A DNA stretch of 14,152 bases, from contig CAMDBK010000046.1 of NCBI GenBank assembly GCA_945889235.1, forward strand, positions 1 to 14,152, given 5' to 3'. Of this stretch, positions 1 through 5,725 are shown piece after piece. Source of the stretch: Chitinophaga pinensis. Lineage in GTDB: Bacteria; Bacteroidota; Bacteroidia; SXHM01. The notes under the pieces are model-generated. The model ran no database searches. It had not been told where the DNA came from and was given only the letters and a program-made list of their open reading frames with translations. How positions within the stretch are numbered: the first letter of the stretch is position 1; the number at the start of each line of letters is the position of its first letter. Both the position numbers and the translations under genes were made by a program.

Positions 1-52
1 CAAAGGGTGCGAACTTCAGAAGTTATCTTAAATTGGTTTTGGCAAAATAAGT

Positions 53-862
53 TTATCCAACAATCGGAATTCTTCCTTTTGCAAGTTTGTTCATTTCTTC
101 CTGCATCATGATGATGATTTCCAGATTTATTTTCTGAACAATATCAGGATTGTCTGCATCTTCGGAATCATATTGGTCAACAGAGTAGGGGGGAAGGACA
201 CTTATGGTAATCTGAGAGGGGAGGGGCAACGAAAAATAAGGCAGATGCCCTACGTGCCAGCCAAACGGAAACGACCAGTACACGGGCCATGTATGCAGCT
301 TCAGTAATTTTTTTAGTCCGGTTGCTTCGGCAACTTTTTCGCCTGACGAAATAACAAAAACAGTTTCTGCTCCTCCAATACCAACCACAGGAAGAATAGG
401 AACACGCGCCCGTAACGCCAGTTTTACATAACCGGTGTGCTCAAAAAAATCAATTTTATTCCGTTCGGAAAATGGTTTTGAATTATCGCGGTCGCTGCCG
501 GGATAAACCGTTGCAGCAAATCCTTCCTTTAAGGCTTCCAGTGCTTTTTCGGGATTAGCTTCAATGAAACCAAAATCACTGAGCGGAAGTTTTAGCATGC
601 TTCCTAATTTGTGCGAAAGGTTATGAATGAGCGTAACCATGTGCACGTTGTTATCCATGCTGTGGTATTTTGCAATCCACAATAATGATTCAGGCATAAA
701 GTGCATTCCCGAATGGTTGCCCACACCCAAAAAAGGTTTTTCCGGAATATTTTCAAGCCCGAGAAATTTTGCGCGGTGATATTTTTCAAGCACAGGAAGG
801 TAAAGCTTTGCCGCGTTGCCTACGAGTTTTTGATTAAAAGCATTTTCAATATTTTCTGCCAT
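53..862 (-). CDS. MGAT-like lysophospholipid/glycerolipid acyltransferase family protein
   Basis: A 269-residue protein of the LPLAT superfamily, closest by eye to the MGAT/diacylglycerol-acyltransferase-like branch. These enzymes move an acyl chain onto a glycerolipid or other alcohol at the membrane. Seen: the block GNHSGMHFMPE (residues 48-58), which corresponds to the family's NHsGg..p.D motif with Glu58 replacing Asp; YPGSDRD (120-126), matching the PGGxRE-type substrate motif; then GYVKLALRARVPILPVVGIG (144-163), the typical conserved strand-loop. No clear signal peptide or long membrane helix is visible. An in-frame TTG at 871 would add three residues, but ATG at 862 is preferred: it gives a normal start and the TTG would lie inside a TAGCTTTG promoter-like box. 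The gene diverges from the NagB-like/hydrolase fusion gene, which suggests a shared lipid role (inference). The substrate cannot be told from sequence. Confidence 0.8.
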   Translation of the reverse strand: MAENIENAFNQKLVGNAAKLYLPVLEKYHRAKFLGLENIPEKPFLGVGNHSGMHFMPESLLWIAKYHSMDNNVHMVTLIHNLSHKLGSMLKLPLSDFGFIEANPEKALEALKEGFAATVYPGSDRDNSKPFSERNKIDFFEHTGYVKLALRARVPILPVVGIGGAETVFVISSGEKVAEATGLKKLLKLHTWPVYWSFPFGWHVGHLPYFSLPLPSQITISVLPPYSVDQYDSEDADNPDIVQKINLEIIIMMQEEMNKLAKGRIPIVG

Positions 863-987
863 TGGCAGCAAAGCTAATAAAACACATCATTGAAAACGAG
901 TATTTTTCATCTGAAAACATTCCATCGAAAATCAGTAGCATCATTGCATAATTATTAATAATATTATACCCTGTTATAAAAACGAGT
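863..987. promoter_or_regulatory. divergent intergenic region with an 11-bp direct repeat
   Basis: An AT-rich gap between two divergent genes, expected to hold both promoters. The word AAAACGAGTAT occurs twice, at 893-903 and at 979-989; the second copy runs into the ATG of the plus-strand gene. No convincing TAnnTTTG box was found for the plus-strand gene. The repeat may be an operator or may be coincidence. Confidence 0.35.
869..876 (-). promoter_or_regulatory. possible -7 box for the MGAT-like acyltransferase gene
   Basis: On the minus strand this reads TAGCTTTG, an exact match to the Bacteroidota -7 pattern TAnnTTTG. It ends 6 bases before the ATG at 862, so transcription would begin at or next to the start codon, giving a leaderless or nearly leaderless mRNA. 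No TTTG was seen at the expected -33 distance, so this may be a chance match. Confidence 0.25.
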
Positions 988-2826
988 ATGAAGAAAGATA
1001 CGCAGAAAGACTCAGCAAAACATACGGATGGTTTACCTGATAACACCATTCCGGAAACAAAATATTTTAAAGACAAAAATAAATTTGATGAAGCTATAGG
1101 ACTTGATTTTATTGAGCATGCCAACAAGGCAACGGCTAAAGACAAACGGTTTCTGGTGGGGCTTTCAAACGGTAAATCACCTTCGGGAGTTTATGATTAC
1201 CTTTTAGAAAACTACAAGTATATCTGGCATCCTGAATTAATACGTTACACCTTTGTTAATTCAAAACTTAAACGCCAGCGTCACCTTACCGATGTTACCG
1301 ATGCATCTGAATTTCTGAAACAACTGCTCAGGTTGGGTTACATTACTAAAGACCAGATTGAAGGCCGCTATTTAGAGCGCGACAATATTGAAGAATACAC
1401 CCAAGGAATAAATGAGCAGCTGGGGAAATACCTGAAAAAAAATAAAAAAGAAGGATTGGATTATGTGTTTCTGGCAAGTAATCCTGCGGGACAAGTTGCA
1501 GGAATAACGCGTAATTCAGAAGCATTTAATTCAAAAGAAATTGCAGTAACGGTAGTAGATGATACCAACGAAAAGGAAATAACGTTTACCCCGCACTTTT
1601 TAAAAAAATCTGCGCGAATTGCTTTTATTGCTACCAAGTCAGAAAAGAGAAGACCGCTGGCATGGCTGTATTACCGCTGGGCAAAGGAAAATGAAAGTCC
1701 CGGTTTTTTGCGTTACATGAATAATGTTCCTGAGCGCATGACTGTTTATGTAGATGACAAAGCACTGACCTGGCCTCAACTGGAAGTGGAACGCGAAACC
1801 CGCTACGGACCAACTACCATACGGGTTGATATGGCTAAAACGTATAAAGAAGATTCTAAAAAGAAATTGCCTGTCATTCTTTTTATTCACGGGTTTATGG
1901 GATTAAATACGTTTGATGGTTTGCTGGCTGCAATTCCTTCGCGTAAATATATTGCTGCCGCAATGCACTACGGAACTATACCCAATGATCTGCCTCCAGT
2001 GCAGTATTCGCAGTTTGTAGTGTATAATATTGATGCGGTGGTTTCGTACTTTGGTTCAAGAGGACACTCGGTTTACATTTTTGACCACAGCATGGCAAAC
2101 ATTTATTTTCTGATGATGGACCGCGCTTTTGATAAACTGGATGGCATTCGCAATTACCTGTGCGGAAGAATTGGCGCCAACCCGTTTTTCGGGATAGAAG
2201 CAAAACACGCGCTGCTGGGTTTTTTAGATGATGTTATTTTACCATCGCGGCTGAATGTTGCAGAGCGTGCCATGTTTGCAGCAGCCCGCGCCATTATTCC
2301 CTGGGATACAAAACGCTCAGTACGCAGGCGGGGCATTAGTCTTACCGAATGGCTGATTGGTGTTGATTCAAACCTGCGCGACAATCTATGGAAATCAATT
2401 AAAGTCAGGATATTATTTATGATGACTACACTTGATTCGCTGCCGCACTTAAACCGCATACCTATTGAGCAGGCGCTGAATCGCTTGCCGGCAAAGGTTT
2501 TTGCCATTCAAATTCATTCGGGGCTTGAGGTTTCAAAAACATTTGATGATGAAGTACGATTAATAAATATGCCGGCTCACCAAATTCCGGTACTGATTCT
2601 TAAAAGCAACAGAGATGGTGTTGCCCGTTACGTTGCCGGAATATATGAAGGCAGTGAGTTTACCGAGATAATGGACATTACAAGTCCGCGTGAAACGGAT
2701 TTATTTCGTGAGCATTTGTACCATATGATTCACCCGAAAAACACGACTGAAATTATTGACCGTTTTATTCAGCAGGCAGAAAAAATAAGGGAAAAGAATA
2801 AGTTAAGCACTACAGCACTTAATTAG
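988..2826 (+). CDS. fusion of a degenerate NagB/6-phosphogluconolactonase-like domain and an alpha/beta-hydrolase
   Basis: A 612-residue two-part protein with no signal peptide. Residues about 35-235 resemble the NagB/6PGL sugar-phosphate fold: LVGLSNGKSPSGVYDYL (56-72) aligns with the phosphate-binding loop, DYVFLASNPAGQVAG (158-172) with the GxGxDGHxA block, and ARIAFIATKSEKRRPL (209-224) with the late strand. However, the catalytic DE(Y/R) is TFVNSKLK (88-95) and DGH is PAG, so sugar isomerase or lactonase activity is unlikely. Residues about 280-600 look like an alpha/beta-hydrolase: VILFIHGFMG (296-305, oxyanion loop), nucleophile elbow FDHSMANIY with Ser368 (a departure from GxSxG), a candidate acid Asp543 in SNRDG, and candidate histidines 576, 579 and 582. 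The family suggests an esterase or acyl-transfer role. It sits between two acyltransferase genes, which favours lipid chemistry. Assignment of the folds is fairly secure; the function is not. Confidence 0.75.
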   Translation: MKKDTQKDSAKHTDGLPDNTIPETKYFKDKNKFDEAIGLDFIEHANKATAKDKRFLVGLSNGKSPSGVYDYLLENYKYIWHPELIRYTFVNSKLKRQRHLTDVTDASEFLKQLLRLGYITKDQIEGRYLERDNIEEYTQGINEQLGKYLKKNKKEGLDYVFLASNPAGQVAGITRNSEAFNSKEIAVTVVDDTNEKEITFTPHFLKKSARIAFIATKSEKRRPLAWLYYRWAKENESPGFLRYMNNVPERMTVYVDDKALTWPQLEVERETRYGPTTIRVDMAKTYKEDSKKKLPVILFIHGFMGLNTFDGLLAAIPSRKYIAAAMHYGTIPNDLPPVQYSQFVVYNIDAVVSYFGSRGHSVYIFDHSMANIYFLMMDRAFDKLDGIRNYLCGRIGANPFFGIEAKHALLGFLDDVILPSRLNVAERAMFAAARAIIPWDTKRSVRRRGISLTEWLIGVDSNLRDNLWKSIKVRILFMMTTLDSLPHLNRIPIEQALNRLPAKVFAIQIHSGLEVSKTFDDEVRLINMPAHQIPVLILKSNRDGVARYVAGIYEGSEFTEIMDITSPRETDLFREHLYHMIHPKNTTEIIDRFIQQAEKIREKNKLSTTALN

Positions 2827-2844
2827 TAAAACAGAGAAATATAC

Positions 2845-2915
2845 CGTCATGCTGTCTCGCCTGAGGCGAGGTCAGCATCTCAAAATAAAGACCCTGAAAC
2901 AAGTTCAGGGTGACG
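2845..2915. repeat. double-hairpin intergenic repeat (Bacteroidota REP-like element)
   Basis: A 71-base element framed by CGTCA and TGACG. The first hairpin has nested arms ATGCTG (2849-2854) with CAGCAT (2873-2878) and CTCGCC (2856-2861) with GGCGAG (2865-2870) around a TGA loop. The second has arms ACCCTGAA (2891-2898) and TTCAGGGT (2904-2911) around ACAAG. From memory, closely similar 'GTCATGCTGA...TTCAGGGTGAC' elements are scattered between genes of many Bacteroidota. It fills most of the gap after the fusion gene and ends 9 bases before the next start codon, so it may end transcription or affect translation of the gene downstream. Confidence 0.75.
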
Positions 2916-2924
2916 ACAACAAAC

Positions 2925-3605
2925 ATGAGAAGTATAATCAGTTTTTGTATTCTTTTTCTTTTCAAGGTTTTCTCAAAACTGTTTTACCGCACTAAAATTG
3001 GCTGGCCCAAAGAGCGCATCCGCTGGAACGATGTGCGGTTGATTGTTTTTCTTAACCACACATCATTGATGGAAGTTTTGTTTCTTGGTTTTTTGCCCAC
3101 TCATTTTTTGCGCAGGCTCAGCAAACGCATGGTGGGGCCGGGTGCCGACAAAACATTAGACCGTCCGCTGGTGGGTTTGTTGTTTAAATTATTCAGTCCG
3201 GGTATGACCAAAATAACACGCAAACGTGACGACAGCTGGGACGAGTTTTTAGAATCAATTTACGATGATGCCGTTATTGTTATTGCTGCCGAAGGCCGCA
3301 TGAAACGTAAGAACGGTTTGGATACTGACGGCAAAAAAATGACCGTGCGGGGTGGTGTGGTTGATATTCTTAGCCGCCTTAATTTCGGGCAAATGGTTAT
3401 TGCCTACAGCGGAGGGCTGCACCATGTGCAGGTTCCGGGTGAGGGTTTGCCAAAACTTTTTAAAACCATTAAACTTAATCTGGAGGCATTTGACATTGCT
3501 GATTATAAAGCAATGTTTACCGAGGCTGCCGGTGATGCCGAGCAGTGGCGCAAAGCAGTGCTTGCCGATTTGCAGATGCGGCTGGAAACACGCTGCCTGG
3601 TTTAA
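2925..3605 (+). CDS. PlsC-like 1-acyl-glycerol-3-phosphate acyltransferase family protein
   Basis: A 226-residue membrane-associated acyltransferase of the LPLAT superfamily. Family members use acyl-CoA or acyl-ACP to acylate a lysophospholipid or related acceptor. Seen: a hydrophobic N-terminal stretch (about residues 3-20), the motif NHTSLME in which His45-x4-Glu50 matches HX4D/E, ITRKRDDSWDEF (97-108, block II region), and AAEGRMKRKNG (121-131) matching the EGxR motif. Glu in the HX4D position is known from LpxL-type lipid A acyltransferases but is less usual in PlsC proteins. A GTG at 2910 would extend the frame by five residues into the second hairpin of the intergenic repeat, so ATG at 2925 is chosen. 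At about 226 residues it is near the normal length for the family. It is co-directional with the fusion gene, 98 bases downstream. Confidence 0.8.
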   Translation: MRSIISFCILFLFKVFSKLFYRTKIGWPKERIRWNDVRLIVFLNHTSLMEVLFLGFLPTHFLRRLSKRMVGPGADKTLDRPLVGLLFKLFSPGMTKITRKRDDSWDEFLESIYDDAVIVIAAEGRMKRKNGLDTDGKKMTVRGGVVDILSRLNFGQMVIAYSGGLHHVQVPGEGLPKLFKTIKLNLEAFDIADYKAMFTEAAGDAEQWRKAVLADLQMRLETRCLV

Positions 3606-3692
3606 GAATAATAAAGCAATAACACTTTTTGTTTTATAAGTGGAGCAATTAAAAAAATGTGAAGTGAATAAATTATCATCTTCAAAAAAACT

Positions 3693-3700
3693 TAAATTTG
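3693..3700 (+). promoter_or_regulatory. candidate -7 promoter box for the DUF4242 gene
   Basis: TAAATTTG is an exact match to the Bacteroidota -7 pattern TAnnTTTG, inside a very AT-rich stretch and about 84 bases before the ATG at 3784. No clear -33 TTTG is present upstream. If used, the leader would contain the palindrome at 3735-3752. Confidence 0.4.
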
Positions 3701-3734
3701 GCAAACAAAAAATAAACGGGGAAGCTGAAAACCG

Positions 3735-3752
3735 TCCCGATAGTTATCGGGA
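3735..3752. repeat. TCCCGATA-GT-TATCGGGA palindrome
   Basis: Perfect 8-bp inverted arms around GT. Near-identical CCCGATAGCTATCGGG palindromes are, from memory, very frequent between genes in many Bacteroidota. It lies in the putative 5' leader of the DUF4242 gene, 31 bases before its start. No T-run follows it, so it is not an obvious intrinsic terminator. Confidence 0.6.
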
Positions 3753-3783
3753 AGAGTAAGCAAAAAAAATAAAATTCTAACGT

Positions 3784-4056
3784 ATGCCTAAATATGTAAT
3801 TGAAAGAGAAATTCCCGGAGCAGGAAAACTGACTGCCGAACAATTGAAAGCAATTTCGCAAACCTCATGCGGGGTGTTAAACAAAATGGGTTCCCAAATT
3901 CAGTGGGTACATAGCTATGTAACCACCGATAAAATCTATTGCGTTTACAATGCACCCAATGAAGAGATGGTTCGTGAACACGCAAAGCAAGGCGGGTTTC
4001 CGGCAAATTCAGTTAGCAAGGTGTCAACAATTATTGACCCTACAACTGCTGAATAA
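3784..4056 (+). CDS. DUF4242 domain protein (SCO4226-like, possible metal binding)
   Basis: A 90-residue cytosolic protein that is one complete DUF4242 domain, the family of the Streptomyces nickel-binding protein SCO4226. Recognisable blocks are MPKYVIEREIPGAGKLTAEQL (start), SQIQWVHSYVTTDKIYCVY (37-55), APNEEMVREHAKQGG (57-71), and VSTIIDPTTAE at the C-terminus. His43, Cys53, Glu60/Glu61 and His66 are the obvious candidate metal ligands, by inference. The ferredoxin-like length and the start codon agree with family members, with no extension. It is preceded by a promoter-like box and followed at once by a small membrane-protein gene. The family assignment is strong; the physiological role is unknown. 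Confidence 0.88.
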   Translation: MPKYVIEREIPGAGKLTAEQLKAISQTSCGVLNKMGSQIQWVHSYVTTDKIYCVYNAPNEEMVREHAKQGGFPANSVSKVSTIIDPTTAE

Positions 4057-4061
4057 TAAGA

Positions 4062-4354
4062 TTGGTACGGTATTTCAAAATCAGTTCAGCAATTGTTTTG
4101 TTAACCACGTTTCTTACCTGATTTTTTATGCCCACGAGACGTTGCCGAAACCAATACGCGCAGCAACAGCATTAATTGAAACACCTGTTGCCGTTGCTTC
4201 AGGGCTTTCATATTACTTAAACCTTGGAATACCTGTTTATGAAAGTATGGGTGCTGTTATTCTTTCTAATTTTATATTTTCGCTGCTGCTGATTTTAGTG
4301 GTTGATAAATTTTTAAGGCAACGGAAAAACAATACTAAATACCCCCGCCCATGA
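4062..4354 (+). CDS. small hydrophobic membrane protein, possibly frameshifted
   Basis: No family recognised. The clearest coding part is in the frame ending at TGA 4352-4354: LPKPIRAATALIETPVAVAS onward, from a TTG at 4142, with a strong membrane helix (AVILSNFIFSLLLILVVDKF) followed by a basic tail. Its TGA overlaps the ATG of the lipoprotein gene (ATGA at 4351-4354), which supports real translation and coupling. No good start exists in this frame after the DUF4242 stop; the ATG at 3950 would overlap that gene by about 107 bases. Just upstream, in a different frame, TTG 4062 opens MVRYFKISSAIVLLTTFLT followed by a stop at 4119, which reads like the missing N-terminal hydrophobic segment. 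A one-base indel near 4100-4120 would join the two parts into a protein of about 96 residues with two or three helices. It could be a damaged gene, an assembly error, or a short protein starting at 4142. Confidence 0.45.
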
Positions 4355-4884
4355 AAACCCAACTACTTACACTAACACTCCTTATTTTAACCATCGCAGG
4401 CTGTAAACAAATAGATAAGCTAACGCAGTTTAACATGCCCTATAACCAAACCGTTACCATACCGGCAACGGTAGGTATAAATCTGCCAATAAATATTCTT
4501 ACCCCAGAAATTGAAACCAATTCAGCCTCCACCTTTGCCCTTAACAATACGGCAAAAGACCTGGTGGAAGAAATAAAACTCACACACTTAGCCGTAAATC
4601 AAACATCACCGGCAGGCGATGATTTCAGCTATCTTAAAACGGTGCGCATCTATATTTCAGCAGATGGCCTTGCCGAACAGGAAATTGCCTGGAAAGAAAA
4701 CATTCCCGACACCGCAGGAAGCTTTCTGCTGTTAGATTTAAGTACTACCGACCTCAAGGAATTTATTAAAAAAGACAAGTTCACCCTGCGTGTAAATACC
4801 ATAACCGATGAGCTTCTTACATCTGATCATCAGATAGAGGTGCAGTCCGTATTTTTTGTGGATGCCAAGATATTAGGGCAGTAA
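4351..4884 (+). CDS. putative outer-surface lipoprotein of unknown function
   Basis: 177 residues. The N-terminus has a hydrophobic core and the lipobox LTIAGC (residues 13-18), so Cys18 is predicted to be lipidated and the protein anchored in a membrane. The mature part is rich in Thr, Ile, Asn and alternating hydrophobic residues (for example FALNNTAKDLVEEIKLTHLA, 62-81, and LKTVRIYISADGL, about 94-106), suggesting a beta-sandwich fold. No catalytic motif is visible and no family is recognised. The ATG overlaps the stop of the preceding small membrane gene by the ATGA arrangement, so the two are probably translated together. The gene ends 48 bases before the next secreted-protein gene, suggesting one transcript. 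Confidence 0.75.
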   Translation: MKTQLLTLTLLILTIAGCKQIDKLTQFNMPYNQTVTIPATVGINLPINILTPEIETNSASTFALNNTAKDLVEEIKLTHLAVNQTSPAGDDFSYLKTVRIYISADGLAEQEIAWKENIPDTAGSFLLLDLSTTDLKEFIKKDKFTLRVNTITDELLTSDHQIEVQSVFFVDAKILGQ

Positions 4885-4932
4885 CTCAAGTTTTTCTTTT
4901 AAGTTTAGCGCCTTAAATACATACCCTGAACT

Positions 4933-5553
4933 ATGAAACAAATTCTGATTCTTGCCTGTTTTCTATGTCTTACCCTAAAAGGATTTACTCAGGATTACCT
5001 TGATAAAATAGCCCAAAGCTCGTGCGAGTGCCTCGATAAAGTTGCTGACACACTCAGTTCCGAAGCCTATAACATGAAACTGGGGTTGTGCATGCTCGAA
5101 GCCTCGGTGCCATACAAAAAGCAGCTGAAAAAGGACCACAACATTGATTTTTCTAAAATAGATGAGCAGGGCGAGGAACTGGGCTCACTAATAGGCATGC
5201 GCATGGCAACCGTATGTCCCGAAGGTCTGTTAAAAATTGCGGCTATGTACAAGGAAAGCAAAGGTGATGGTGAAGCTGAAAACTTTGAAGACATTACAGG
5301 AAACAAAGCATCAGGAGTAGTAATTAAAGTGGAGACAGATTTTTTTGTCACTTTTTCGGTAAAAGATAATGAGGGTAAAATCAACAAATATTATTGGCTC
5401 GGTTTTCCGGATTCAAACCAGGAATTGCAATACAGCTATAAAGACCTGCTGGCAAAAAATGTAAATATCGTTTACACACCGCAGGATTTCTATGATCCTA
5501 AAATTGAAGCTTACCGCCAGTTTAATGTTATCACCAGAATAGATACACAGTAA
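4933..5553 (+). CDS. secreted protein of unknown function with four cysteines
   Basis: 206 residues with a Sec signal peptide (residues 1-20; KGFTQ/DYLDK looks like the cleavage region). The mature N-terminal half has Cys31 and Cys33 (SSCECLDK), Cys53 (GLCMLE) and Cys95 (TVCPEGLL), spaced as for two disulfides in a helical domain. This CxC-helix pattern is familiar from hypothetical periplasmic proteins of Bacteroidota, but I cannot name a family. The C-terminal part (about 125-206: ASGVVIKVETDFFVTFSVKD, KYYWLGFP, NVNIVYTPQDFYDP) looks like a small beta-domain. TAAGTTTA at 4900-4907 is a one-mismatch -7 box just upstream, so the gene may have its own promoter as well as read-through from the lipoprotein gene. 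Confidence 0.72.
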   Translation: MKQILILACFLCLTLKGFTQDYLDKIAQSSCECLDKVADTLSSEAYNMKLGLCMLEASVPYKKQLKKDHNIDFSKIDEQGEELGSLIGMRMATVCPEGLLKIAAMYKESKGDGEAENFEDITGNKASGVVIKVETDFFVTFSVKDNEGKINKYYWLGFPDSNQELQYSYKDLLAKNVNIVYTPQDFYDPKIEAYRQFNVITRIDTQ

Positions 5554-5632
5554 ATCGGGCTGGGATAAACCGGTAGATTAGTTCAAATAACAGGTTTTAT
5601 ATATAAATAAGCATCAGTTACTTGTAAAGTAA

Positions 5633-5668
5633 TTAGTCTTATAATAAACATTATGTTAAATAGACTAA
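5633..5668. other. weak hairpin with 7-bp arms in the convergent gap
   Basis: TTAGTCT (5633-5639) and AGACTAA (5662-5668) can pair around an AT-rich 22-base loop. It lies just before the strong terminator between convergent genes and may be part of it or chance. The rest of this gap is AT-rich with nothing else recognised. Confidence 0.25.
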
Positions 5669-5670
5669 CA

Positions 5671-5712
5671 AACAGAAAGGGGAAAATGTTTTAGCAAGTT
5701 CCCCTTTCTGTT
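5671..5712. terminator. bidirectional intrinsic terminator
   Basis: Perfect 14-bp arms AACAGAAAGGGGAA (5671-5684) and TTCCCCTTTCTGTT (5699-5712) around a 14-base loop. On the plus strand the stem is followed by GTTTAC, and on the minus strand by TGTTAGTC. It sits between the end of the four-gene plus-strand group (stop 5553) and the end of the minus-strand TPR gene (stop 5726), so it can serve both. Confidence 0.85.
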
Positions 5713-5725
5713 GTTTACTAAATAG

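Noticed and set aside
12..24. AACTTC-A-GAAGTT inverted repeat near the window start
   Set aside because: A 1-base loop cannot form a hairpin and no T-run follows in either direction; the first 52 bases show nothing else that can be supported.
863..871. TTG at 871 as the start of the MGAT-like acyltransferase
   Set aside because: It adds only three residues, uses a rare start, and lies within a TAGCTTTG promoter-like box; ATG at 862 is in frame.
988..1700. A working 6-phosphogluconolactonase or glucosamine-6-phosphate deaminase
   Set aside because: The fold-level match is fair, but the catalytic acidic pair and DGH motif are missing, so an active enzyme name is not justified.
2154..2507. 117-codon minus-strand frame inside the fusion gene
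   Set aside because: Antisense to a gene with clear domain motifs; its translation shows no recognisable domain.
2910..2924. GTG at 2910 as the start of the PlsC-like acyltransferase
   Set aside because: It lies in the second hairpin of the intergenic repeat; ATG at 2925 is in frame just after the element and leads straight into the hydrophobic N-terminus.
3352..3639. 95-codon plus-strand frame overlapping the PlsC-like gene
   Set aside because: An out-of-frame overlap with a gene carrying the HX4E and EGR motifs; the translation has no features of its own.
3950..4061. ATG at 3950 as the start of the small membrane protein
   Set aside because: It would overlap about 107 bases of the well-conserved DUF4242 gene, and the translated overlap has no hydrophobic or family features.
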